Shown here: positions 33,055-40,351 of the stretch, piece by piece
Position numbering within the stretch: position 1 is the first letter of the stretch
How the letters are laid out: every line of letters begins with the position of its first letter
From: Mitsuaria sp. GD03876
GTDB taxonomy: Bacteria > Pseudomonadota > Gammaproteobacteria > Burkholderiales > Burkholderiaceae_C
Assembly: GCF_029840635.1 (NCBI RefSeq)
Contig: NZ_JAOCCU010000049.1
Span: 1 to 46,216, forward strand
Reading direction: 5' to 3'
DNA length: 46,216 bases
The notes under the pieces: model-generated
Seen by the model: only the letters and a program-made list of their open reading frames with translations
Told to the model about the DNA's origin: nothing
Database searches by the model: none
Position numbers and translations under genes: made by a program

Positions 33055-33713
33055 GCGGCGCGGATCGCCTCGAGCGGTGGCCGGGCGGTCAGGCCGCGGC
33101 GCGCGGCGATCGCCACCGCCTCGGTGCGGGCGCCGGCGCCGACCTTGCTCAGGATCGCGCGGACATGGGTCTTGACGGTGGCGTCGGTGATGCCCAGCCG
33201 CAGCGAGATGTCCTTGTTGGACGCGCCGGTGGACATCGCCAGCAGCACGTCCATCTCGCGCCGGGTCAGCCGGTCCTGCGTCAGGCTGCGCGCGAGCTTG
33301 GGCGCGAGCTCGACCGACACGAACGGCACGTCCCGGGCCACCGCCTCGATCGCCTCGACCAACTGCTCGGGCCGGCAGCGCTGCAGCAGGTAGCCGTGCA
33401 CGCCGGCCTCCATCGCGGCGCGCACGTCCCATTCGCGGTCCATCGCGGTCAGTACCAGGATCCGGGGACATCGGGCGGCGTGGCGGCGCGCCGCCTGCCG
33501 CGCGGTCAGGGCCAGCGCCAGCGCGCTGGCGTAGTCGGCCACGATCACGTCGCAGCGTCCGGGCCGTTCGCCGGCGACCAGCGCGACCGCCTCGCCCAGG
33601 CCGCAGGCCGCGGCGGGGAGGTCCGGGCGCGGGCCGAGCACCGCGATGCAGCCGGCGCAGGTCAGCGCCTCCTCATGGACGATCAGGACGTGGGTCGGTC
33701 CGGGCTGGGGCAT
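32997..33713 (-). CDS. LuxR/NarL-type response regulator with atypical receiver
   Basis: The 238-aa product has an N-terminal receiver-like domain and a C-terminal LuxR helix-turn-helix ([22 protein letters not shown], in parts; [16 protein letters not shown]). The phospho-acceptor Asp appears to be Asp60 ([10 protein letters not shown]). The acidic pair near the N-terminus is HEE rather than DD, and the conserved Lys of the GYLLK motif is Gln111 (HGYLLQ), so phosphorylation by the usual mechanism is doubtful. No sensor kinase is adjacent. It diverges from the cNMP/thioredoxin-reductase-like gene across about 200 bp. Confidence 0.85.
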   Translation of the reverse strand: MPQPGPTHVLIVHEEALTCAGCIAVLGPRPDLPAAACGLGEAVALVAGERPGRCDVIVADYASALALALTARQAARRHAARCPRILVLTAMDREWDVRAAMEAGVHGYLLQRCRPEQLVEAIEAVARDVPFVSVELAPKLARSLTQDRLTRREMDVLLAMSTGASNKDISLRLGITDATVKTHVRAILSKVGAGARTEAVAIAARRGLTARPPLEAIRAAHFGQKAPVLIQASTSSPN

Positions 33714-33914
33714 GGTGTCGCACCTCGTCGTGCGGGCCGGGGGGATCCCCGGCGGGTGGCTCCCGCGCCAATGTAGTCCCGGCGCGCGCGGCGCCGCAAC
33801 CGGCGGCGGCCCCGACGCAGGGGACACGGCCACCCCCCGCAAGCTGGGGCGGTCCTGGTGACAAAGCCGTCGCGGGGCCGCAAGCTCGCGCGATCCACGG
33901 CCCGTGAGGACGCC

Positions 33915-35621
33915 ATGAACGCAGAGGTCTCGACCCACTCGCTGGAGACGCGGCGCCACCAGATGTACCCGCGCCTGAGCAGCTGCGACATGGCCCGCAT
34001 GCAGCGCTTCGGCGCGCCGCGCGCGTTCGGCCCCGGGGAACGGCTGATCGTCGCGGGCGAGCCGGCCGCGGGGCTCTACCTGATCCTGGGCGGCACGGTG
34101 GCGGTGACGCAGCGCGACGGGATGGGGCGCACGACGCCGCTGGTCGAGCACACGCGGGGCAATTTCTCGGGTGAACTGGCGGCGATGTCGGGCAAGCCGT
34201 CGCTGGTGGACGCGGTCGCGACCGACGCGGTGGACACGCTGCTGCTGGCGCCCGGCCAGCTGCGGGCGCTGATCATCGCGGAGGCCGACCTCGGCGAGCG
34301 GCTGGTGCGCGCGATGATCCTGCGCCGCGTGGCGCTGATCGAATCGGCCGCGAGCGGCCCGGTGCTGATCGGCCGGCCGGATTCGGCGGCGCTGCTGCGG
34401 CTGCGCAGCTTCCTGCACAGCAACGGCGAGCCGTATCGCGTCGTCGACGTGACGCAGGACGCGGCCGCCGCGGCGCTGGTCGAGCAGTACGGCGTCGCGC
34501 CCGGCGACGCGGTGGCGGTCTGTCCGGACGGCTCGGTGCTGGTCAATCCGCCGGAAGCGACCCTGGCGCGCTGCATCGGCATGGTCGACGCGGCGCCGCG
34601 CGAGGAACTGTTCGATGTCGCCATCGTCGGCGCCGGTCCCGCGGGGTTGGCCACGGCGGTGTACGCCGCGTCCGAGGGCCTGCGCGTCGTCGTGCTGGAC
34701 CGGCGCGCCTACGGCGGCCAGGCCGGCAACAGCGCGCGGATCGAGAACTACCTCGGCTTCCCGACCGGCATCTCCGGCGGCGCGCTGACCGGCCGCGCCA
34801 GCGTGCAGGCGGAGAAGTTCGGCGCCGAACTGCTGATCCCCACCGAGGTCCGCGCGCTGGACTGCGCCCGCGAGGGCCCGGCGCGCGAGCTCCTCATCGC
34901 GCTCACCGACGGCCGGCGGCTGCGCGCCCGGACCGTGGTGATCGCCAGCGGCGCGCATTACCGGCGCCTGGCGGTGCCGCGGCTGGCGGACTTCGAGGGA
35001 CGCGGCATCTGGTACTGGGCCTCGGCGCTGGAGGCGCCGCTGTGCGCCAACGCCGAGGTGGTGCTGGTGGGCGGCGGCAACTCGGCCGGCCAGGCGGCGG
35101 TGTTCCTGTCGTCGCATGCGTCGCGCATCCACGTGCTGGTGCGCGGGCCGGGCCTGGCGGAGACGATGTCGCGTTACCTGATCGACCGCATCGAGGCCAC
35201 GTCCAACATCGAGCTGCGACCGTACACCGAGCTCACCGAGCTGCACGGCGAGCCGATGCGCGGGCTGGAGGCGGTCAGCTGGCGCTGCAGCCGCACCGGC
35301 CGAGCGGACCGGCTGGAGACCCGCAACGTGTTCCTGTTCGTCGGCGCCGAGCCGGAGACGGACTGGCTGGCGGGCTGCCCGGTGCTGTCCGACGCCAAGG
35401 GCTTCGTGCTGACCGGCGCCGACGTGACGCGGGCGATGCCGCAGCGCGAGCCGGCGGCGCTGGAGTCGAGCGTGCCAGGCGTGTTCGCGGTCGGGGACGT
35501 GCGTTCCGGATCGGTGAAGCGCGTCGGCGGCGCGATCGGCGAAGGCGCCGCGGTGGTGGCGCAGATCCACCAGTGCCTGGAGAAGATGCGGCACGAGGTC
35601 CGGGTGGGAGCGCTGTCGTGA
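33915..35621 (+). CDS. cNMP-binding / thioredoxin reductase-like flavoprotein
   Basis: The 568-aa product has three parts: a cyclic-nucleotide-binding-type beta barrel (about 20-140), a thioredoxin-like middle domain (about 150-225), and a thioredoxin-reductase-like FAD/NAD(P)H module (VAIVGAGPAGLATAVYAA at about 235; VLVGGGNSAGQAAV at about 383). The redox CxxC of true thioredoxin reductase is absent; the equivalent segment, WYWASALEAPLC, has one Cys. It may be a regulatory flavoprotein whose activity depends on ligand binding at the N-terminus. I chose the ATG at 33915 (GAGG 6 bases upstream) over one at 33858. Confidence 0.85.
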   Translation: MNAEVSTHSLETRRHQMYPRLSSCDMARMQRFGAPRAFGPGERLIVAGEPAAGLYLILGGTVAVTQRDGMGRTTPLVEHTRGNFSGELAAMSGKPSLVDAVATDAVDTLLLAPGQLRALIIAEADLGERLVRAMILRRVALIESAASGPVLIGRPDSAALLRLRSFLHSNGEPYRVVDVTQDAAAAALVEQYGVAPGDAVAVCPDGSVLVNPPEATLARCIGMVDAAPREELFDVAIVGAGPAGLATAVYAASEGLRVVVLDRRAYGGQAGNSARIENYLGFPTGISGGALTGRASVQAEKFGAELLIPTEVRALDCAREGPARELLIALTDGRRLRARTVVIASGAHYRRLAVPRLADFEGRGIWYWASALEAPLCANAEVVLVGGGNSAGQAAVFLSSHASRIHVLVRGPGLAETMSRYLIDRIEATSNIELRPYTELTELHGEPMRGLEAVSWRCSRTGRADRLETRNVFLFVGAEPETDWLAGCPVLSDAKGFVLTGADVTRAMPQREPAALESSVPGVFAVGDVRSGSVKRVGGAIGEGAAVVAQIHQCLEKMRHEVRVGALS

Positions 35622-35704
35622 ACCCGGAGAACGGACGGTTTCCGGTGTGGGCGGACCGGCGTGCTGAAATGCGCGCCACCCGATCCCCCGCCTGGAGCTC
35701 GACC

Positions 35705-36007
35705 ATGATCCTCGAGGTCGCCCCCCTGCCCATCCGCGCTGGCCAGGAAGCCGCGTTCGAAGCCGCGTTCGCGACGGCGCAGACCATCCTCACCTCGATG
35801 CCGGGTTACCTCGGCCATGAACTGCAGCGCTGCATCGAGCGCCCCGGCGAGTACCTGCTGCTGGTGCGCTGGCAGACGTTGGAGGACCACGAGGTGGGCT
35901 TCCGCAAGTCGCCGCGTTACCAGGAATGGAAGACGCTGCTGCACGACTTCTACGACCCGTTCCCGGTGGTCTCGCATTACACGGCGGTGGCGGGCGCCGA
36001 GGGCTAA
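35705..36007 (+). CDS. Antibiotic biosynthesis monooxygenase (ABM)-fold protein
   Basis: The 100-aa product has the ABM ferredoxin-like fold pattern: ILEVAPLPIRAGQEAAFEAAF, in parts; GYLGHELQRCIERPGEYLLLVRW in form; and a final strand after a helix with EWKTLLHDFYDPFP. Such proteins are small dimeric oxygenases, haem-degrading enzymes or stress proteins; this sequence does not show which. It lies 83 bp after the flavoprotein gene and 39 bp before the dihydrofolate reductase gene. Confidence 0.8.
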   Translation: MILEVAPLPIRAGQEAAFEAAFATAQTILTSMPGYLGHELQRCIERPGEYLLLVRWQTLEDHEVGFRKSPRYQEWKTLLHDFYDPFPVVSHYTAVAGAEG

Positions 36008-36046
36008 ACTCCCGCGCCTGCCTCTCCCGGACCCACCGCCCCCCGC

Positions 36047-36553
36047 ATGCCTCACCTGACCCTCATCGCCGCCCTGGACCGGGCCAACGGCCTCGGCCGC
36101 GACAACCAGCTGCTGGTCCGCCTGCCCGAGGACATGGCGCGCTTCAAGGCGCTGACGCTGGGTCACACCGTCGTCATGGGCCGCAAGACCTGGGACTCGA
36201 TCCCCGCGAAGTTCCGCCCCTTGCCGCAGCGTCGCAACCTGGTGCTGTCGCGCCAGCCCGGCCTGTCGCTCGACGGCGCCGAGGTGTTCCCGTCGCTGGA
36301 CGCCGCGCTGGCGGCCTGCGGCGCCGACGAAGCGGTCTGCGTCATCGGCGGCGCGCAGGTCTACGCGCAATCGCTGCCGCTGGCGGACGCGCTGGAGCTG
36401 ACCGAGATCGACGCCGCCTTCGAGGCCGACGCCCATTTCCCCGCGGTCGATCCGGGCGTCTTCGCCGAGGTGTCGAGACAGCGCCACCACAGCCCGGCCG
36501 ATCGCGGCCACGACTGGCACTACGACTTCGTCCGCTACGAGCGCCGGCGCTGA
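36047..36553 (+). CDS. folA: Dihydrofolate reductase
   Basis: The 168-aa product is a standard DHFR: LIAALDRANGLGRDNQL, the LPEDMARFK helix with the active-site acid Asp29, HTVVMGRKTWDSIP for NADPH binding, RRNLVLSR, and the CVIGGAQVYAQ motif. It reduces dihydrofolate to tetrahydrofolate with NADPH. The length is typical. Confidence 0.97.
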   Translation: MPHLTLIAALDRANGLGRDNQLLVRLPEDMARFKALTLGHTVVMGRKTWDSIPAKFRPLPQRRNLVLSRQPGLSLDGAEVFPSLDAALAACGADEAVCVIGGAQVYAQSLPLADALELTEIDAAFEADAHFPAVDPGVFAEVSRQRHHSPADRGHDWHYDFVRYERRR

Positions 36554-36611
36554 GCCGGCCGCCCTCGTCCCGATTTCCTTGTCCTCCACGGTCCTCGCGA
36601 CCCGCAGCCCC

Positions 36612-37190
36612 ATGTCCGGCAATCATTTCCACGTCCACGGCCCGCACGACCACGAACTCGAACACGCCGCGCAGCACGAGCCCAAGGGCCTGGCCGGCCA
36701 GTTGGCGGTGATCACCGCGGTGCTGGCCACGCTGGGCGCGTTCTTCTCGTACATGGGCGGCGCGACGCAGGCCAACGCGGGCCTGTTCAAGAACAACGCC
36801 GCGATCACCAAGACCGAGGCGGCCAACCGCTGGAACTACTTCCAGGCCAAGAGCAGCAAGCAGAACCTGGCCGAGTTCGCGCTCGACCTGACCCCCAGCG
36901 AGGAACAGAAGGCCAAGTACCGCGAGAAGATCGCGCGCTACGAGTCCGAGAAGAACGAGATCAAGGCGCAGGCCGAGAAGCTCGAGGCCGAGTCCACGGC
37001 CTGGGACCGCAAGAGCGACGACCAGTTGCACCTGCACCACCGCTGGGCCCAGGCGACGACGGCGTTGCAGGTCGGCATCGCGCTGGCGGCGATCGCGCTG
37101 CTGACCAAGCGCCGCTGGATGGAGTACGCGACGCTGGGCGCCGGCGTCGTCGGCATCGGGCTGGGGATCGCGGCCTGGTTGCACGTCTGA
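36612..37190 (+). CDS. DUF4337 membrane protein
   Basis: The 192-aa product has one N-terminal hydrophobic segment (about 28-50), a long charged coiled-coil-like middle (YREKIARYESEKNEIKAQAE, in part), and a C-terminal pair of hydrophobic segments (about 150-190). The His-rich start HFHVHGPHDHELEH could bind metal. DUF4337 has no known function. I placed the start at the ATG at 36612; the frame also has an upstream TTG. Confidence 0.85.
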   Translation: MSGNHFHVHGPHDHELEHAAQHEPKGLAGQLAVITAVLATLGAFFSYMGGATQANAGLFKNNAAITKTEAANRWNYFQAKSSKQNLAEFALDLTPSEEQKAKYREKIARYESEKNEIKAQAEKLEAESTAWDRKSDDQLHLHHRWAQATTALQVGIALAAIALLTKRRWMEYATLGAGVVGIGLGIAAWLHV

Positions 37191-37199
37191 GCGTGCGCA

Positions 37200-37215
37200 G
37201 GGCGCCAAGGCGCCC
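37200..37215. terminator. Bidirectional hairpin between convergent genes
   Basis: GGGCGCC and GGCGCCC pair perfectly across AA, followed by GTTCT on the plus strand. It sits between the stops of the DUF4337 gene and of the convergent SelO-like gene, and probably terminates both. Confidence 0.6.
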
Positions 37216-37218
37216 GTT

Positions 37219-38454
37219 CTACGAGCCGCTCCAGGCGCTCGCGATCTCGGCATCCAATCGCTGTCCGACCTCGTGAGGTCTCATCGCGCCAGCCATGTAG
37301 GGCGCATCGACCTCCAACTGAAAGCGTTTATTCAGGGCGCCTGGAGCCAGGCCCGGACGCCATGACTCCGTGGGCGCGGCACGCGCGCGCATCTGGTCAA
37401 CGCCGCGAAGGCCGATGAGCTCGATGACCTTCGCGGACTCGTACGCTCGTGCGGCGACCAGAGCCATCCGTTCGAAGGCTTCCTCCATTGGCTCTCGCTC
37501 GAATCCATTCGCGACGTGGTGGATGAAGAGAGATCGCAGCGCATTCGACAGGTCGCTCATCTCCAAACCGAACGGGGTATCGCCGACTGATGGCTCGAAC
37601 TGTCCCCAGTTGGGCACCGTCGCGAATCCTCCAAAGTCCGCGAACCTGCCGTGCATGTCGACGTTGCTGGTCGTGATGCCGCCGACGAGGACTCGATGAG
37701 CGAATGCAAAACCGAGCTGCGTCGCCAGACGCGCCGACCATCGCTCCAGCTGGTTCAACCACGACACGAGCGGCATCGCATTTCTCGCTGACTGGAAGTG
37801 ATGCTCGACCCGCCGCGCATCTCGAGCGCCGTCGACCACCGACACGCCGGTGAAGAGCGGAGCTCGTTCAAAGTGAGCCGGGCGCAGGAACGCGGGACGA
37901 ATCAACAGGCAGCGAGTTTCTCGATCCGGGCCATCGTGATCGGCCCAGCGTTGAATCTCCCCGGTGTCCAGGATCGCGAGGACAGGCACGGCCCCATAAG
38001 GAAAGTGTTTCCTGAGGATGCAGGACCACAGCGTCTCCTTCAGGCATTCAGCCAGGTAGGCCCCACCGCTGCTGTGTGTCGGGTCGGTCTGCTCTCCGAT
38101 GAGCGGGGTTCTTCCGACGCCCTTCACGTAGAAGCCGTTCACGAACGCCGATCGACCGCTCCCACCGTTGTAGGCCAGTCCCGCGCCGCCATAACGATCG
38201 ACGATGCCCATGGGCCCGCTGCTGGAAACTCCACCTGAACCGGCGTTGATGGCGAAGGCGCAAGTGGAAAGCACCGCCTCTTCGAGCGACTCGCGACCGC
38301 TCGATGGCTGACCGATGAGCCAGCGACGCGGATCTCTCATCTCGGGTGCCACCCAAAGCACCTTCGCATTTGGCAGGCGACGCAACGGCATCTGCAGGTT
38401 GTGGTCGGGGCCCAGTACGGCGGACATCAAGGCACGAGGAATGGGCGACGGCAT
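37219..38454 (-). CDS. SelO/YdiU-like pseudokinase-fold protein in bacteriocin-like operon
   Basis: The product is about 411 aa. By eye it follows the SelO (UPF0061, protein AMPylase) pattern: VKGVGRTPLIG resembles the SelO KGxGxTPYSR region; GGAYLAECLKETLWSCIL resembles the helix carrying the REFL glutamate; and VLVGGITTSNVDMHGRFADFGG resembles the catalytic-loop NTDNMS...IDYGPF segment, with the Asn and Asp retained. It is the fourth gene of the run that starts with a double-glycine-leader peptide. One inference is that it modifies the peptide, as accessory enzymes do for class IIb microcins (MchC/MceJ could be relatives). I used the ATG at 38454, one base after the upstream stop; 38475 and 38427 are alternatives. 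Codon use is less GC-rich than neighbours. Confidence 0.6.
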   Translation of the reverse strand: MPSPIPRALMSAVLGPDHNLQMPLRRLPNAKVLWVAPEMRDPRRWLIGQPSSGRESLEEAVLSTCAFAINAGSGGVSSSGPMGIVDRYGGAGLAYNGGSGRSAFVNGFYVKGVGRTPLIGEQTDPTHSSGGAYLAECLKETLWSCILRKHFPYGAVPVLAILDTGEIQRWADHDGPDRETRCLLIRPAFLRPAHFERAPLFTGVSVVDGARDARRVEHHFQSARNAMPLVSWLNQLERWSARLATQLGFAFAHRVLVGGITTSNVDMHGRFADFGGFATVPNWGQFEPSVGDTPFGLEMSDLSNALRSLFIHHVANGFEREPMEEAFERMALVAARAYESAKVIELIGLRGVDQMRARAAPTESWRPGLAPGALNKRFQLEVDAPYMAGAMRPHEVGQRLDAEIASAWSGS

Positions 38455-38455
38455 T

Positions 38456-39130
38456 TCACGAGGCGGCGACTTCATCGAGCGAGAACAGCTGAAACGATCG
38501 CGCACCGGGTATCGCGTTGAGCGACGGATGCCGATCAAGGCAAAAGCGATCGTCTCGATAGGAATGGAAAACGCGGATGTCTTCGCCGCAGTTCCAGTCC
38601 CACGGGAGTTCCGGAAGCCCCTCCGTCAGAGGACGCGTCAGTCGCTGTTCGTCGATGCTGAGCCACAGGGCGAAACCGTCGGACGATTCTTCGATGCGGG
38701 CCAGTTGCATGGCCAGCCGGACCCATCGAAGCACGATGGGGCGTCGTTCGAAGACCCCTTGGCAGTTCAAGAAGAGGCGACCCAATCGCTCCGCGGTTCT
38801 GAAGCGACGAGTCGCGAATCGGCGATCGAAGGGGATCCTCGAACCGCGGTACTCGTCTCGCCGGATCGTCGCGGCAATGATGTGACGGGGGGCCTTGCCG
38901 AATCCGTGCCAGGCCACGCGACCAAATCCGTCCACCAGCACCGTCAATTGCTGAGGTTCAGCGACCAGACGCTGCACGAGCCTTGTCGTCGCATCCCGGG
39001 AATCCGAGGTCGCATCCAGCTCATGCAGCAGAACTGCTCCGATGCGCAACGGCTGGAGGTCGGCCTCAGGGCATGCGACACGGCCCATTTGTTCGATGGC
39101 CCAAAGCGGCGGCGGTGGACTCTTGCTCAT
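38456..39130 (-). CDS. Unrecognised 224-aa protein of bacteriocin-like operon
   Basis: The product begins SKSPPPPLWAIEQMGRVA and appears to be a soluble alpha/beta protein, rich in Arg and aromatic residues, with no signal peptide or membrane segment. A segment, QLTVLVDGFGRVAWHGFGKA, faintly recalls the strand-turn-strand of HlyC-type lysine acyltransferases, but the catalytic His context is missing, so I do not assign that family. The ATG overlaps the stop of the membrane-protein gene (ATGA) and its stop is one base from the next start, so it is firmly part of this operon. A role in modifying or handling the peptide is an inference. Confidence 0.6.
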   Translation of the reverse strand: MSKSPPPPLWAIEQMGRVACPEADLQPLRIGAVLLHELDATSDSRDATTRLVQRLVAEPQQLTVLVDGFGRVAWHGFGKAPRHIIAATIRRDEYRGSRIPFDRRFATRRFRTAERLGRLFLNCQGVFERRPIVLRWVRLAMQLARIEESSDGFALWLSIDEQRLTRPLTEGLPELPWDWNCGEDIRVFHSYRDDRFCLDRHPSLNAIPGARSFQLFSLDEVAAS

Positions 39131-39519
39131 TTCCCGTGCGCCAGCAGACCTGAGCCGTAATAAGCCACCTGCATCGAACAGACCACCACCACCCATCCGA
39201 CCTTCGTGCTGTGCTCGGGATACGTCGCCACGACGACGATGGCGAAGACCCCAAGAACGACGGGCTTCAGGATCAATGCCGTGAAGATTCCCATCGCACT
39301 GCCGAATTCCAAGTTCCAGTATCGGGATTCTTCGTCGAAATGTCGTGGGTGATAAACGAACTGCATATAAACGAAATAGACCGTGAAGCCGATAATGCCG
39401 CCGATCGTCCAAAGAAACGCGTCGTATCTGGAAATATGAAAATGCATCACAAGCAGGATTCCAGATACTGAGACTCCGTTCAGCAGCGCAGCCCGCCTGT
39501 AGAGAAGTCGCAATGTCAT
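39127..39519 (-). CDS. Four-helix membrane protein, candidate immunity protein
   Basis: The 130-aa product has four hydrophobic stretches of membrane-spanning length (about 13-27, 34-55, 75-100, 106-126) and short charged loops. Small multi-span proteins encoded directly after bacteriocin precursors are commonly immunity proteins, and this one is the second gene of the run, 51 bp after the precursor stop. No family is recognised. No strong ribosome site is visible before the ATG at 39519; a hairpin occupies the leader. Confidence 0.6.
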   Translation of the reverse strand: MTLRLLYRRAALLNGVSVSGILLVMHFHISRYDAFLWTIGGIIGFTVYFVYMQFVYHPRHFDEESRYWNLEFGSAMGIFTALILKPVVLGVFAIVVVATYPEHSTKVGWVVVVCSMQVAYYGSGLLAHGK

Positions 39520-39528
39520 GTTTGAGAA

Positions 39529-39548
39529 GCACCCGCCTCGGCGGGTGC
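39529..39548 (-). terminator. Intercistronic hairpin after the precursor gene
   Basis: GCACCCGCC and GGCGGGTGC are exact 9-base complements with a minimal loop. On the minus strand the stem is followed by TTCT. It lies between the precursor stop (39571) and the next ATG (39519). It may be a partial terminator or mRNA stabiliser that raises precursor expression over the rest of the operon. Confidence 0.6.
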
Positions 39549-39570
39549 GTTGATGCCACTTTGATTGCGA

Positions 39571-39831
39571 TCAGGTCAGCCGGTCGCCGATATATGCCCC
39601 GAACGTACCGCCGAGGGTCCCACCGAAACTTTGACCGAAGGTCCTGCCGATCACATACCCCGCCACGATCCCCGGCGGACCGAAGATGGCTCCAATCGCC
39701 GCGCCAGCCGCGCCACCGTAGAGTTGGCCGGCGACTGTGCCGGCCACGCCGCCAACGACTCCTCCGGCAAGGGCACCTTCGCTGGTTCCGCCCTGCACGA
39801 GATCGATTTCTTCTTCCGTCATCAATTGCAT
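39571..39831 (-). CDS. Double-glycine-leader, glycine-zipper bacteriocin/microcin-like precursor
   Basis: From the ATG at 39831 the product is 86 aa: a 15-residue leader MQLMTEEEIDLVQGG, close in form and length to class II microcin leaders, then a 71-residue core. The core is rich in Gly and Ala with repeated GxxxG-type steps (GGVVGGVAGTVAG, GGAAGAAIGAIFG, GGTLGGTFGAYIG), a membrane-inserting glycine-zipper pattern. There is no cysteine, and it ends GDRLT. The frame is open to ATGs at 39900 (AGGA 9 bases upstream) and 39909, which would give 38- to 41-residue leaders; 39831 lacks a clear ribosome site, so the start is uncertain. Cleavage after GG would require a peptidase-containing ABC exporter not encoded here. 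Confidence 0.7.
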   Translation of the reverse strand: MQLMTEEEIDLVQGGTSEGALAGGVVGGVAGTVAGQLYGGAAGAAIGAIFGPPGIVAGYVIGRTFGQSFGGTLGGTFGAYIGDRLT

Positions 39832-39973
39832 ATCGCTTGACTGGTTCAAGACAGAGATACGGCTGTCAGCTCCCGCTCGCGGCGCCTGCCGCGGTGGCAT
39901 GCGTCCCATTCCTGTGACGTGCCGCGAAAAAGGTTATCGAGCGGCATGTCGAAACCAAGATTTGACTGACGCT

Positions 39974-40004
39974 TTGACAGGGAATTCGGCTGCAGTTCTT
40001 TAAT
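39974..40004 (+). promoter_or_regulatory. Sigma-70-type promoter, rightward
   Basis: TTGACA (39974-39979) is a perfect -35 box and TTTAAT (39999-40004) a 5/6 match to the -10 box, with a 19-base spacer, slightly long. It would start near 40012 and drive the small frame at 40090 and possibly the 545-aa gene. Confidence 0.45.
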
Positions 40005-40089
40005 GGAACTTTGCTGCCTTTAGCTTGCCTCATGCATAAGGAAGCATTCGACCAATGTGCCATCAATGCTCATCTAGATGGAGGCTGAC

Positions 40090-40194
40090 ATGGCATCAAT
40101 AAATTCAGGCCATCAGATATGCAATTGCGTGTCATCAGGGACGCCAGGAAATTTAAATTCCCGGGCTCTTTCAAATGTCAAGCGAGAAAGTTAA
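40090..40194 (+). CDS. Possible 34-aa peptide
   Basis: A short frame MASINSGHQICNCVSS and onward ends at TAA 40194. GGAGG lies 5 bases before its ATG, and the sigma-70-like promoter is about 80 bp upstream. Composition is AT-rich like the surrounding spacer. It has two Cys (CNC) and no GG leader. It could be a leader peptide or chance; I do not recognise it. Confidence 0.3.
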   Translation: MASINSGHQICNCVSSGTPGNLNSRALSNVKRES

Positions 40195-40351
40195 TCGGCG
40201 TAGATTCGTTGCCGGAATGCAATTCGGGACACCTGTCCGGCCCCTCCCCTGAAGAAACAACCTCAAGTTCCCCTCCCATCCGCCGATAGCGAAGGGATCA
40301 CCGCCACCGCCATGAGAGCGACGCGGGACAGCCGCCAGGGAGGCGTTTCGC

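Larger units (their letters stand above)
39910..40351. other. AT-richer intergenic region
   Basis: This spacer separates the bacteriocin-like operon (leftward) from the 545-aa gene (rightward). Two 60-base rows I counted (39961-40020 and 40081-40140) are about 45-47 percent GC, far below the rest of the window. It contains a good sigma-70 promoter facing right, a possible 34-codon reading frame, and a short imperfect palindrome around ATTTAAAT at 40147-40161. I found no clear leftward promoter. Confidence 0.6.

Noticed and set aside
38456-39130. HlyC-type toxin-activating acyltransferase.
   Set aside because: Only a faint strand-turn resemblance; the catalytic His context is not present.
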